From contig JAJQID010000064.1 in assembly GCA_021199405.1 (NCBI GenBank), positions 1-7,536 on the forward strand: a stretch of 7,536 nucleotides of DNA. The letters run 5' to 3'. Origin of the DNA: Lachnospiraceae bacterium (lineage in GTDB: Bacteria; Bacillota; Clostridia; Lachnospirales; Lachnospiraceae). How positions within the stretch are numbered: the first letter of the stretch is position 1; every line of letters begins with the position of its first letter. The notes under the pieces were generated by a model, which ran no database searches, was not told where the DNA came from, and saw nothing but the letters and a program-made list of their open reading frames with translations. The position numbers and the translations under genes were made by a program. Shown piece by piece: positions 1-5,757 of the stretch.

Positions 1-37
1 GTATTATACAATGTAGGCAGGGCGCTATATGGATTAC

Positions 38-143
38 AAAAAGAGAACCTTGGTGGGCGTCGCCTCTCCCGCATTTCTCGGATTTCTCCTGTCATACCAT
101 CGGCGTGTGGTCGCAACGAAATTTACCACCTCAAGGTTCTCTT
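38..143 (-). other. Large imperfect stem-loop downstream of the PBECR-like gene; possible structured RNA or 3' UTR
   Basis: Positions 41-56 pair with 126-143: 11 consecutive pairs (41-51 with 133-143), a two-base bulge at 131-132, then 5 more pairs (52-56 with 126-130). The enclosed loop is 69 nt and contains smaller self-complementary pieces. Read on the minus strand, the structure begins about 16 nt after the stop of the upstream nuclease-like gene, and its closing arm runs into five Ts (38-42). It could therefore be a structured 3' UTR or a small RNA ending in a terminator. The long stem is seen directly. An RNA function is inference. I do not recognise a known RNA family, and the loop is much too large for a plain intrinsic terminator. 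Confidence 0.4.
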
Positions 144-159
144 ATATTGTACAGGTATT

Positions 160-549
160 TTAGCACGGGTATTCCCGACTGTAAAGAATTTTTCTGTTTT
201 TGATGTAGTTATTCCATCTTGCCCTGCTGATTGTCCATGCGGAAAGAATGGAGCTTTTGAACATCGGATCGTCAATTGAAGTATGTATGTGAAGTACGAC
301 TTCGAAAAGAAGATTTTTAGTTTCTACAGATTTTAGGATAAGGCACATATTAACATATTTTTTATCTGCTATAATGAAGTCAGAGTTTTCTATAGCTTGC
401 CGCAGATAAGGAAAAATGCTTAGAAAAATTTGGGGATGACGTTCATTAATGTGGTTAATGCGTTCATCGGTAATGATAACTTCGTCTGGAGTAATATCAG
501 TTGCTATACATTTATAAATTTCTGTGTTAAGTTTGCCGATTGTATACAC
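160..549 (-). CDS. Small PBECR-fold (barnase/EndoU/colicin/RelE-like) nuclease-family protein
   Basis: A 129-residue protein with no signal peptide or membrane segment, starting at GTG (547-549) behind an AGAAAGG ribosome site 8 nt upstream. Residues 24-39 carry a block of the type VIITDERINHINERHP, and the C-terminal part ends in a W-(S)-R-(W)-N-Y-(K)-N-(K)-I-LY-(E) pattern around residues 105-126. From memory this matches stand-alone PBECR nuclease-fold proteins of Clostridia. In that fold, His and Arg residues such as H33, R38 and H39 here are candidates for RNA cleavage, but no active site is proven. The gene is more AT-rich than the operons that follow and has no partner antitoxin ORF beside it. 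It reads away from the biotin operon. Role (toxin, phage remnant, housekeeping RNase) is unknown; the family call is moderate. Confidence 0.6.
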   Translation of the reverse strand: MYTIGKLNTEIYKCIATDITPDEVIITDERINHINERHPQIFLSIFPYLRQAIENSDFIIADKKYVNMCLILKSVETKNLLFEVVLHIHTSIDDPMFKSSILSAWTISRARWNNYIKNRKILYSREYPC

Positions 550-720
550 CTTAGAAACCTTTCTTATTATGTCCTGGCAATCATCTGAGTTTTATCTGGT
601 GCATTGCAATCGTTATATGTCAGTAAAGGAAGTATAACATAAAAATTTGTTGATGTGGGACGGTATATCGTCTTTTCGAGAAAATACAATAAAAATACAT
701 GAATGCTGCCGTGAAAAGCA

Positions 721-762
721 CCGATTGTCAACCAATTTATTAAAATGGTGGTTGACAATCGG
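721..762. promoter_or_regulatory. BirA-like biotin operator 1, perfect inverted repeat
   Basis: The 14-base arms 721-734 and 749-762 are exact reverse complements. The core half-sites are TTGTCAACC (725-733) and GGTTGACAA (750-758), separated by 16 bases. This is the architecture of the BirA site (TTGTAAACC-N16-GGTTTACAA in E. coli). It lies in front of bioY-bioB, so repression by biotinyl-AMP-bound BirA is the natural reading. The birA gene itself is not in the window. Confidence 0.85.
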
Positions 763-780
763 CAGTTTTGATTGTAAACT
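752..780 (+). promoter_or_regulatory. Candidate promoter of bioYB, interleaved with the BirA operators
   Basis: A consensus -35 TTGACA (752-757) is followed after 17 bases by TAAACT (775-780), a 4 of 6 match to the -10 box. The -35 lies inside the right arm of operator 1 and the -10 inside the left arm of operator 2, so repressor on either site would block RNA polymerase. A start near 787 would leave a leader of about 105 nt before bioY. A second TTGACA at 797-802 has no well-spaced -10. The choice of promoter is inference. Confidence 0.5.
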
Positions 781-803
781 TACCGTTGGCAAATGGTTGA
801 CAA
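772..803. promoter_or_regulatory. BirA-like biotin operator 2, shorter spacer
   Basis: Half-sites TTGTAAACT (772-780) and GGTTGACAA (795-803) form an inverted pair with one mismatch and a 14-base spacer. The left half is closest to the E. coli half-site, and the right half is identical to that of operator 1. Its centre lies about 46 bp from the centre of operator 1. Spacers of differing length are known among BirA sites, but the 2-base difference makes this the weaker of the two. Confidence 0.6.
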
Positions 804-891
804 AGGAATTTACAGCTTTGGAGATACGGACGTGTTGGCCATTTGCCGGAGAAAAGAATAAAGACTTGCATATTTTACCGGAGGAAAAATT

Positions 892-1455
892 ATGAGTAAC
901 GAACAATCACCTGCAAAAACAGGCATTCCTGTGAAGGACATGACACAGATTGCCATCATTACCGCGCTGCTGTGCATTCTGGCGCCCATGTCCATTCCCA
1001 TCGGGCCGATTCCGGTTTCTCTGACCAACCTGGTCATTTACCTTTCCCTGTATGTGCTGGGTATGAGAAAGGGCACCTTAAGCTTCCTGCTGTATCTGCT
1101 GATCGGCGCGGTGGGGCTTCCTGTTTTTTCCGGTTACACCGGTGGGCTGGCGAAGCTGACGGGAGCCACCGGCGGGTATCTGGTGGGCTTTATTTTCATC
1201 GCTCTGATGGGTGGTTATGTAATTGATCACTGGCCGGATAAATATGCACTGCATTTGATCGCGTATGTGCTGTCGACAGCGATCTGCTATGCGTTGGGAA
1301 CTGTCTGGTTTGTGTATCTGATGCAGTGTACGCTGGGGTATGCGTTGTCGGTGTGTGTGACGCCTTTTATTCTTGTGGATCTCTGCAAAATGGTGGTCGG
1401 CATTCTGGTGGGACCACAGGTGCGCAGGCGGCTGGCCAAGGCGAACGTACTGTAA
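892..1455 (+). CDS. bioY: Biotin ECF transporter substrate-binding component BioY
   Basis: A 187-residue integral membrane protein, the usual length for BioY, which captures biotin as the S component of an energy-coupling-factor transporter. It would work with shared EcfA, EcfA' and EcfT subunits, none of which is in the window. About six hydrophobic segments are visible between residues 18 and 172. The family signature appears as G-(Y)-TGGLAKLTGATGGYLVGF at residues 81-100. The usual GPTGGY Pro is Ala here. The conserved Asp and Lys of the last helix appear as D163 and K166, and a basic tail (residues 178-184) follows. The ATG is preceded by CCGGAGG with 7-nt spacing. bioB begins 12 nt after the stop, so the two form an operon controlled by the BirA-like operators upstream. 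Confidence 0.92.
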   Translation: MSNEQSPAKTGIPVKDMTQIAIITALLCILAPMSIPIGPIPVSLTNLVIYLSLYVLGMRKGTLSFLLYLLIGAVGLPVFSGYTGGLAKLTGATGGYLVGFIFIALMGGYVIDHWPDKYALHLIAYVLSTAICYALGTVWFVYLMQCTLGYALSVCVTPFILVDLCKMVVGILVGPQVRRRLAKANVL

Positions 1456-1467
1456 AAGGAGAATTCC

Positions 1468-2439
1468 ATGAATGCATCTGAACTTGCTCAGGAAATCATA
1501 GACGGACGAAGAATCACCAGGGAGGACGATTTATCGTTTTTTCTTACCTGTGATCTGGAGGAATTATGCGAAGGCGCGGACCGCATCCGGGAAGCCTTTG
1601 TGGGAAATAAGGTGGATTTGTGCTCCATCATCAATGGCAGGAGCGGCAGATGCCCGGAGGACTGTAAATATTGCGCACAGTCGGCGCACTATCATACCAG
1701 CTGTGAAACCTATGATTTCCTGCCGGAAGAACAGATTCTTGCGGCATGCAGGATGAATGAGAGAGAAGGGGTGGATCGATTCTCCATTGTGACCGCGGGA
1801 AAGGCGCTGACGGGAGAGGAATTTGAAAAGGCCATCCGTGCATACGAAACTATGAGGCGGGAGTGTAATATTGATCTGTGCGCATCCATGGGCTTTCTCA
1901 GCGAGGAGCAGCTGCATCGCCTGCATCAGGCCGGGGTGAGCAGCTATCATCATAATATTGAGACTTCCCGGCGCAATTTCCCCAACATTTGTACGACTCA
2001 CACTTATGAAATGAAGCTCGAGACCTTAAAAAAGGTCAAGGCTGAGGGAATGTATGCCTGTTCCGGCGGCATCATTGGTATGGGAGAAACCTGGGAGGAC
2101 AGGCTGGATATGGCGGTAAGTCTGGCGGAGATCGGGGTTGATTCCATTCCGATTAACGCTCTGATGCCCATTGAGGGGACACCTCTTGAAAATATGTCAC
2201 CTTTAACAGAGGATGATATACTCAGGACGATTGCTCTTTTCCGCTATATCAATCCGCAGGCGGACATCCGGCTGGCAGCCGGGCGGGCGCTGCTGACCAA
2301 TGATGGAGAAAGAGCCTTCTGCGCAGGAGCGAACGCCACCATTACCGGAAATATGCTGACAACGGCGGCCTGCGCCACCATAAGAAGCGACCGGGCAATG
2401 CTGCAGGAGCTGGGGCGGAAAGTAAAAGCGGCGGATTGA
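1468..2439 (+). CDS. bioB: Biotin synthase, radical SAM enzyme, anaerobe-type variant
   Basis: A 323-residue cytosolic enzyme that inserts sulfur into dethiobiotin to make biotin, the last step of the pathway. The radical-SAM cysteines are C62, C66 and C69 in RCPEDCKYCAQSAHY. Other BioB landmarks are YHHNIETS (160-167), YACSGGIIGMGET (196-208), PIEGTPL (234-240), RLAAGR (268-273) and GANATITGNMLTT (287-299). Aligned by eye to E. coli BioB, C138, C198 and R268 match C128, C188 and R260, which hold the sulfur-donating [2Fe-2S] cluster. The fourth ligand, C97, is replaced by S106 in FSIVTAGK. That suggests the class of BioB described from gut anaerobes that uses a different auxiliary iron-sulfur cluster (from memory, reported for Blautia obeum). 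The ATG has AAAAGGAG 6 nt upstream. No other bio synthesis genes lie nearby. Confidence 0.93.
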   Translation: MNASELAQEIIDGRRITREDDLSFFLTCDLEELCEGADRIREAFVGNKVDLCSIINGRSGRCPEDCKYCAQSAHYHTSCETYDFLPEEQILAACRMNEREGVDRFSIVTAGKALTGEEFEKAIRAYETMRRECNIDLCASMGFLSEEQLHRLHQAGVSSYHHNIETSRRNFPNICTTHTYEMKLETLKKVKAEGMYACSGGIIGMGETWEDRLDMAVSLAEIGVDSIPINALMPIEGTPLENMSPLTEDDILRTIALFRYINPQADIRLAAGRALLTNDGERAFCAGANATITGNMLTTAACATIRSDRAMLQELGRKVKAAD

Positions 2440-2458
2440 TTTCAAAGCCGGGCGGAGC

Positions 2459-2491
2459 AATATTTCAATCCGTATCATTGAGATATTTTTT
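2459..2491 (+). terminator. Intrinsic terminator of bioYB
   Basis: Arms 2459-2469 and 2477-2487 form an 11-bp stem (one G-U pair) around a 7-nt loop, and the right arm runs into a tract of Ts to 2491. It begins 20 nt after the bioB stop. The stem is mostly A-T pairs, so it may be only moderately efficient. It overlaps the last codons and stop of the convergent zinc-ribbon gene. The other strand lacks a T-tract, so it should act only for bioB. Confidence 0.65.
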
Positions 2492-2797
2492 GAAACGCCC
2501 ATATAAACGTCCGGCCTGCCGGGCTCCTTTTTCGAGCATGGAAGGAGCATTGGAGTCAGCGTTCTGGTCGGTGAGCGCCGGTTGAAAGCTGTCCGCCTGA
2601 AATGTGAGTCCGCAGGACGGACACTGGAAATACTGGTCGCTCTGAACCGGGAAAAGGGGCACCCAGAATGCCGTGAACCATCTTTGCTCCCGGATATTCT
2701 GGTAGTGAACCAGTCTTCGGCATCTGGGACAGATTCGCGGTTCAGTCAGACAGCCCATGTCTTCTTTTTTTATCTGAGTTCCTATGATAACGAACAT
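2465..2797 (-). CDS. Small zinc-ribbon domain protein of unknown function
   Basis: A 110-residue protein opening with MFVIIGTQIK, followed by two CxxC knuckles: CPRC (C23, C26) and CPSC (C59, C62). These would bind one zinc ion in a zinc-ribbon fold. Between them is an aromatic stretch with WFTAFWVPLFPV (40-51), typical of small Clostridia and Bacilli zinc-ribbon proteins. The tail (70-110) is polar, then basic. The ATG at 2795-2797 is chosen over one five codons upstream because AAAGG sits 7 nt before it and the upstream ATG would have to use that region as coding. It is convergent with bioB and stands alone. The fold call is good; no function can be given. Confidence 0.7.
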   Translation of the reverse strand: MFVIIGTQIKKEDMGCLTEPRICPRCRRLVHYQNIREQRWFTAFWVPLFPVQSDQYFQCPSCGLTFQADSFQPALTDQNADSNAPSMLEKGARQAGRLYGRFKKYLNDTD

Positions 2798-2838
2798 AAT
2801 CCTTCCTTTCACTGCAAAATGTTTCTTTCTTTTTGCTC

Positions 2839-2867
2839 ATTCTATCATAATTTTCAAAAATCGTCTA
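2839..2867 (-). promoter_or_regulatory. Candidate promoter of the zinc-ribbon gene
   Basis: On the minus strand an extended -10, TGA-TAGAAT (2839-2847, 5 of 6 in the hexamer), lies 17 bases downstream of TAGACG (2862-2867, 4 of 6 to the -35 consensus). A start near 2832 would give a leader of about 35 nt with a purine-rich ribosome site before the ATG at 2797. Confidence 0.45.
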
Positions 2868-2980
2868 TCGTGTATGGTGCATGGGTGACAGCTGATTCAC
2901 TCTGCAAAGTTTTCAATATTTCTGTTTGATTCCATTCATTTTTAATACAATCCTGTTCAGAGAAATACCGAAGAATTGTG

Positions 2981-3009
2981 TTGCGACCAAACTTTTGATA
3001 TGATATATT
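2981..3009 (+). promoter_or_regulatory. Possible promoter in the gap before the T-box
   Basis: TTGCGA (2981-2986) and TATATT (3004-3009) are separated by 17 bases, matching the -35 at 4 of 6 and the -10 at 5 of 6. A transcript starting here would cross the small ORF at 3054 and could run into the T-box leader as a second, longer start. The region is AT-rich, so chance matches are likely. Confidence 0.3.
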
Positions 3010-3053
3010 TTTACTGTAACCGTGAAATATTTTGAGAGTAAGGTAAGATTATT

Positions 3054-3113
3054 ATGGCAGCTTACACAATTGCGCAATTAAAGGAGGTAATTGCACTGAT
3101 TTTTCGCTTTTGA
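3054..3113 (+). CDS. Possible 19-codon peptide ORF or gene remnant
   Basis: ATG to TGA encodes MAAYTIAQLKEVIALIFRF. An AAGG lies about 10 nt before the ATG and a candidate promoter lies at 2981-3009. The N-terminal part looks like the amphipathic opening of a normal soluble protein, so this could be a remnant 5' end of a lost gene. A perfect 12-base palindrome (3068-3079) sits inside it. It contains only one Tyr codon, so it is not a classic attenuator leader peptide. It could also be nothing. Confidence 0.2.
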   Translation: MAAYTIAQLKEVIALIFRF

Positions 3114-3121
3114 TTTTCCTG

Positions 3122-3150
3122 TTGACATTCCATTTTTTTTGTGTTACCTT
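3122..3150 (+). promoter_or_regulatory. Promoter of the T-box-controlled aldolase-tyrS unit
   Basis: A perfect -35 TTGACA (3122-3127) stands 17 bases before TACCTT (3145-3150). The -10 matches only 3 of 6 but is preceded by TG at 3142-3143, making an extended -10. The start, near 3157, falls just before the first strand of T-box stem I, as expected for such leaders. Confidence 0.65.
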
Positions 3151-3156
3151 AACGAT

Positions 3157-3449
3157 ATTGAGAATACGACAAGGCGATGACGGAAACAAGTACATCATTG
3201 GTAGTTTATCAGAGAGGAGCCGGGTGGTGCGAGGCTTCAAATGAATTTGATGGAATACATTCCCAAGCTGCTGTCTGAACCGCAGAAAATGAGCGATATG
3301 TTTTTTGCAAAGTAGGATAAGATGGGGGCGCCCAATACAGCGCACGGTGTGTGATGGCACACCATGAGGGATGCTTCGCGAGGGGTGTCCAAACAAGAGG
3401 TGGTACCGCGATGATTCGTCCTCTGTCCTGATTGGGGCAGGGGATTTTT
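3157..3449 (+). promoter_or_regulatory. T-box riboswitch, tyrosine-specific (specifier UAC)
   Basis: A full T-box leader that senses uncharged tRNA-Tyr and controls read-through into the aldolase and tyrS genes. In stem I, GGAA (3182-3185) pairs with TTCC (3260-3263) and CATCA (3193-3197) with TGATG (3248-3252). Between them they frame a specifier loop with AGTA (3189-3192) on one side and GAATACA (3253-3259) on the other. By analogy with the B. subtilis glyQS leader, the codon is UAC (3256-3258) followed by the conserved A. The apical part carries AGAGAGGAGCCGGGTGGTGC (3211-3230). The T-box core AGGTGGTACCGCG lies at 3398-3410. Its UGGU (3401-3404) would pair with ACCA, fitting a tRNA with discriminator A, as tRNA-Tyr has. 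Stem limits are by eye. Confidence 0.92.
3419..3449 (+). terminator. Regulated intrinsic terminator of the T-box
   Basis: Arms 3419-3429 and 3434-3444 form an 11-bp stem (several G-U pairs) with loop GATT (3430-3433), followed by TTTTT (3445-3449). The upstream T-box core overlaps the antiterminator choice, so binding of uncharged tRNA-Tyr would favour read-through. Confidence 0.85.
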
Positions 3450-3485
3450 ATATTTTTAGGGGAAATATTTATGGAGGAAATTACA

Positions 3486-4466
3486 ATGGATAACCTACAG
3501 GATGTGCTGATTCTGGACGCTACGCTGCGGGACGGCGGGCTGGTCAATGACCATCATTTCGAGGATGATTTTGTACGGGAGCTTTACCGTGCGAACGCGG
3601 TCGCCGGGGTGGATTATATGGAGTTTGGCTACCGGGCGGACAAAAAGCAGTTCAGCCCTGAGAAATATGGAAAATGGAAGTTTACCTCGGATGAGGATAT
3701 CCGGGCCGCTGTCGGGGATTTTGATGTGGGGGCAAAAGCACCCCAAATCTCCATCATGGCGGATGTGGGACGCTGCGATTACCGGAATGATATTCATCCC
3801 AGGGCGGAGAGCCCGGTGGATCTGATCCGGGTAGCGACTTATATTGATACCATGAAGGAAGCCATGGAGATGGTGGAGTATGCGTACAGGCAGGGTTATC
3901 AGGTGACCTGCAATCTGATGGCGGTTTCCAACTATACGGTTCCGCAGCTGAAGGAGGCAATCCATATGATGGCTCAGTCTCCGATCATAGGCGCATACGT
4001 GGTGGACAGCTACGGTTCCCTGTATCCGGAGCAGGTGCGGGAGCTGGTGCATTTGTTTGGAGAGCAGCTGATTCCGGCAGGCAAGATGGTGGGAATTCAC
4101 GCTCACAATAATCAGCAGTGCGCCTTTGCCAATACCATTGAGGCGCTGAACGCCGGAGCCAGAATGCTGGACGGGTCGGCTTACGGCATGGGTAGAGGCG
4201 CGGGCAACTGCCATCTGGAAGCGCTGCTGGGGTACTTCAACGGAGAGAAATATCATATTGAGCCGGCGCTGGATGTGGTGGAGAATGAGATGATTCCGTT
4301 GAAGGACAGCGGGGTGAAATGGGGCTATAATACGTCCTACTTTCTGACGGGACTGACCAATCAGCATCCGAGAACCGCTATTGCAGCCACAAAGGACTGC
4401 GATATTGATTTCAGGGAGCAATATAACCACCTGCCGCATTTGAAGCAGGCCGTAAAATGTTGTTGA
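3486..4466 (+). CDS. DmpG-like / HMGL-family aldolase, DRE-TIM metallolyase, substrate unknown
   Basis: A 326-residue single TIM-barrel protein. The N-terminal motif DATLRDGG (11-18) supplies the catalytic Arg and metal Asp. DSYGSL is at 174-179. GIHAHNN (203-209) supplies the two metal-binding His residues (H205, H207). YGMGRGAGN (233-241) matches the GMGAGAGN loop of 4-hydroxy-2-oxovalerate aldolase. The family cleaves or forms C-C bonds next to a 2-oxo acid using a divalent metal. The long C-terminal acylating-dehydrogenase-binding region of true DmpG is not evident, and no partner dehydrogenase is nearby. The ATG at 3486 is preferred because GGAGG sits 8 nt upstream. ATG 3471 (AGGGG 8 nt upstream) would add five residues. 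The gene follows the Tyr T-box and precedes tyrS by 63 nt, so its product may matter when tyrosine is short. The substrate cannot be read from the sequence. Confidence 0.82.
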   Translation: MDNLQDVLILDATLRDGGLVNDHHFEDDFVRELYRANAVAGVDYMEFGYRADKKQFSPEKYGKWKFTSDEDIRAAVGDFDVGAKAPQISIMADVGRCDYRNDIHPRAESPVDLIRVATYIDTMKEAMEMVEYAYRQGYQVTCNLMAVSNYTVPQLKEAIHMMAQSPIIGAYVVDSYGSLYPEQVRELVHLFGEQLIPAGKMVGIHAHNNQQCAFANTIEALNAGARMLDGSAYGMGRGAGNCHLEALLGYFNGEKYHIEPALDVVENEMIPLKDSGVKWGYNTSYFLTGLTNQHPRTAIAATKDCDIDFREQYNHLPHLKQAVKCC

Positions 4467-4529
4467 TCTTATGTTTTTTCGTGAAAAAATGATTGAAACC
4501 AAAAAGATTTATAAGATAAGGAGTAAAAA

Positions 4530-5750
4530 ATGGGAATTTATGAGGAGCTGCAGGCCAGAGGCCTGATCGCGCAGGTAACGGATGAGGAGGAAATCAGAGA
4601 TCTGATCAACAACGGCGGAGCGAGATTTTATATCGGCTTCGATCCCACCGCGGACTCTCTGCATGTGGGTCATTTCATGGCTCTTTGCCTGATGAAGAGA
4701 CTGCAGATGGCGGGCAATAAGCCGGTGGTGCTGATCGGCGGAGGCACGGGGTATATCGGCGATCCATCCGGGCGCAGCGATATGCGCTCCATGATGACGC
4801 CGGAGATTATTCAGCACAACTGCGATTGTTTTAAAACACAGATGGAACGTTTCATTGAGTTTGGCGAGGATAAGGCCATTATGGTCAACAACGCGGACTG
4901 GCTGTTGAATTTAAATTATATTGACCTGCTGAGAGACGTAGGCGCCTGCTTCTCCGTCAACAATATGCTGCGGGCGGAATGCTACAGGCAGCGCATGGAG
5001 AAGGGGTTAAGCTTCCTGGAGTTTAATTACATGATCATGCAGGCGTACGATTTCTGGCACCTGCACAATAATTACGGCTGCAATATGCAATTCGGCGGCG
5101 ACGACCAGTGGTCCAACATGCTGGCCGGTACAGAGCTGATTCGCAAGAAGGAGGGTGAGGACGCTTATGCCATGACCATTACTTTGCTGCTGAACAGCGA
5201 AGGCAAGAAAATGGGCAAGACCCAGAAGGGCGCCGTGTGGCTGGATCCCAATAAGACCTCTCCCTTTGAATTTTATCAGTACTGGAGAAACGTTGACGAC
5301 GCGGATGTCATGAAATGTATCAGAATGCTGACTTTCTTAAGTCTGGAGCAGATTGAGGAGATGGAGCATTGGCCTGACTTCCGTATCAATGAAAAGAAAG
5401 AGATCCTTGCCTACGAGCTGACCAGTCTGGTACACGGAAAAGAGGAGGCGGACAAGGCAAAGGAGACTGCCAGAAATCTGTTTTCCGGAAAGGCGGATGA
5501 CGCCAATATGCCTTCCACCACACTGACCGCGGAGCAGGTCGGGGAGAAGGGCATCAATATTATGGAGATGATGGTGGTCTGCGGGCTTGCTTCCAGCAAA
5601 TCCGAGGCCAGAAGGCTGATCACCCAGGGCGGCGTCAGCGTGGACGGTGAGAAGGTGACGAATATTGATACCCTGATTACCGCTGAAAAGCTGCAGGACG
5701 GCATTGTGGTGAAGAAGGGAAAAAAGATTTTCCATAAGGTACAGATGTAA
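4530..5750 (+). CDS. tyrS: Tyrosyl-tRNA synthetase
   Basis: A 406-residue class I aminoacyl-tRNA synthetase that charges tRNA-Tyr. It has the nucleotide-binding GFDPTADSLHVGH (36-48, HIGH variant HVGH), the GGTGYIGDPSGR loop (71-82), the tyrosine pocket EFNYMIMQAYDF (164-175), FGGDDQWSN (188-196) and the KMSKS variant KMGKT (227-231). A C-terminal S4 RNA-binding domain lies at about 340-400, with LASSKSEARRLITQGGVSVDG. Length and order are normal for bacterial TyrRS. AAGGAG lies 6 nt before the ATG. The gene sits 63 nt behind the aldolase with no strong promoter or terminator between, so the Tyr T-box at 3157-3449 should control both. That is autoregulation by uncharged tRNA-Tyr, a standard arrangement for tyrS in Firmicutes. 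Confidence 0.97.
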   Translation: MGIYEELQARGLIAQVTDEEEIRDLINNGGARFYIGFDPTADSLHVGHFMALCLMKRLQMAGNKPVVLIGGGTGYIGDPSGRSDMRSMMTPEIIQHNCDCFKTQMERFIEFGEDKAIMVNNADWLLNLNYIDLLRDVGACFSVNNMLRAECYRQRMEKGLSFLEFNYMIMQAYDFWHLHNNYGCNMQFGGDDQWSNMLAGTELIRKKEGEDAYAMTITLLLNSEGKKMGKTQKGAVWLDPNKTSPFEFYQYWRNVDDADVMKCIRMLTFLSLEQIEEMEHWPDFRINEKKEILAYELTSLVHGKEEADKAKETARNLFSGKADDANMPSTTLTAEQVGEKGINIMEMMVVCGLASSKSEARRLITQGGVSVDGEKVTNIDTLITAEKLQDGIVVKKGKKIFHKVQM

Positions 5751-5757
5751 GAAGAAT

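Noticed and set aside
38..143. SRP RNA, 6S RNA or tmRNA in the first 150 bases
   Set aside because: The conserved SRP loop, the 6S open-bubble layout and a tmRNA tag frame are all missing. Only an unassigned stem-loop can be supported.
647..895. 82-codon plus-strand frame before bioY
   Set aside because: It covers both BirA operators and the promoter, has no ribosome site, and overlaps the bioY start. It is a chance open frame in regulatory DNA.
2510..2532. GC-rich hairpin plus T-run as a second bioB terminator
   Set aside because: The stem is only 5 bp, four bases separate it from the T-run, and it lies inside the zinc-ribbon coding region. The hairpin at 2459-2487 fits better.
2582..2929. 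115-codon plus-strand frame across the zinc-ribbon gene
   Set aside because: The opposite strand has two CxxC knuckles, a ribosome site and a promoter. This frame has no recognisable features and runs into AT-rich intergenic DNA.
3052..3547. Minus-strand frames across the T-box leader
   Set aside because: The region is a structured RNA on the plus strand. The frames show no protein family features.
3495..4502. 335-codon open frame on the minus strand across the aldolase
   Set aside because: It lies wholly antisense to a well-supported enzyme, is rich in His, Arg and Pro from complementary codons, resembles no family, and has no ribosome site.
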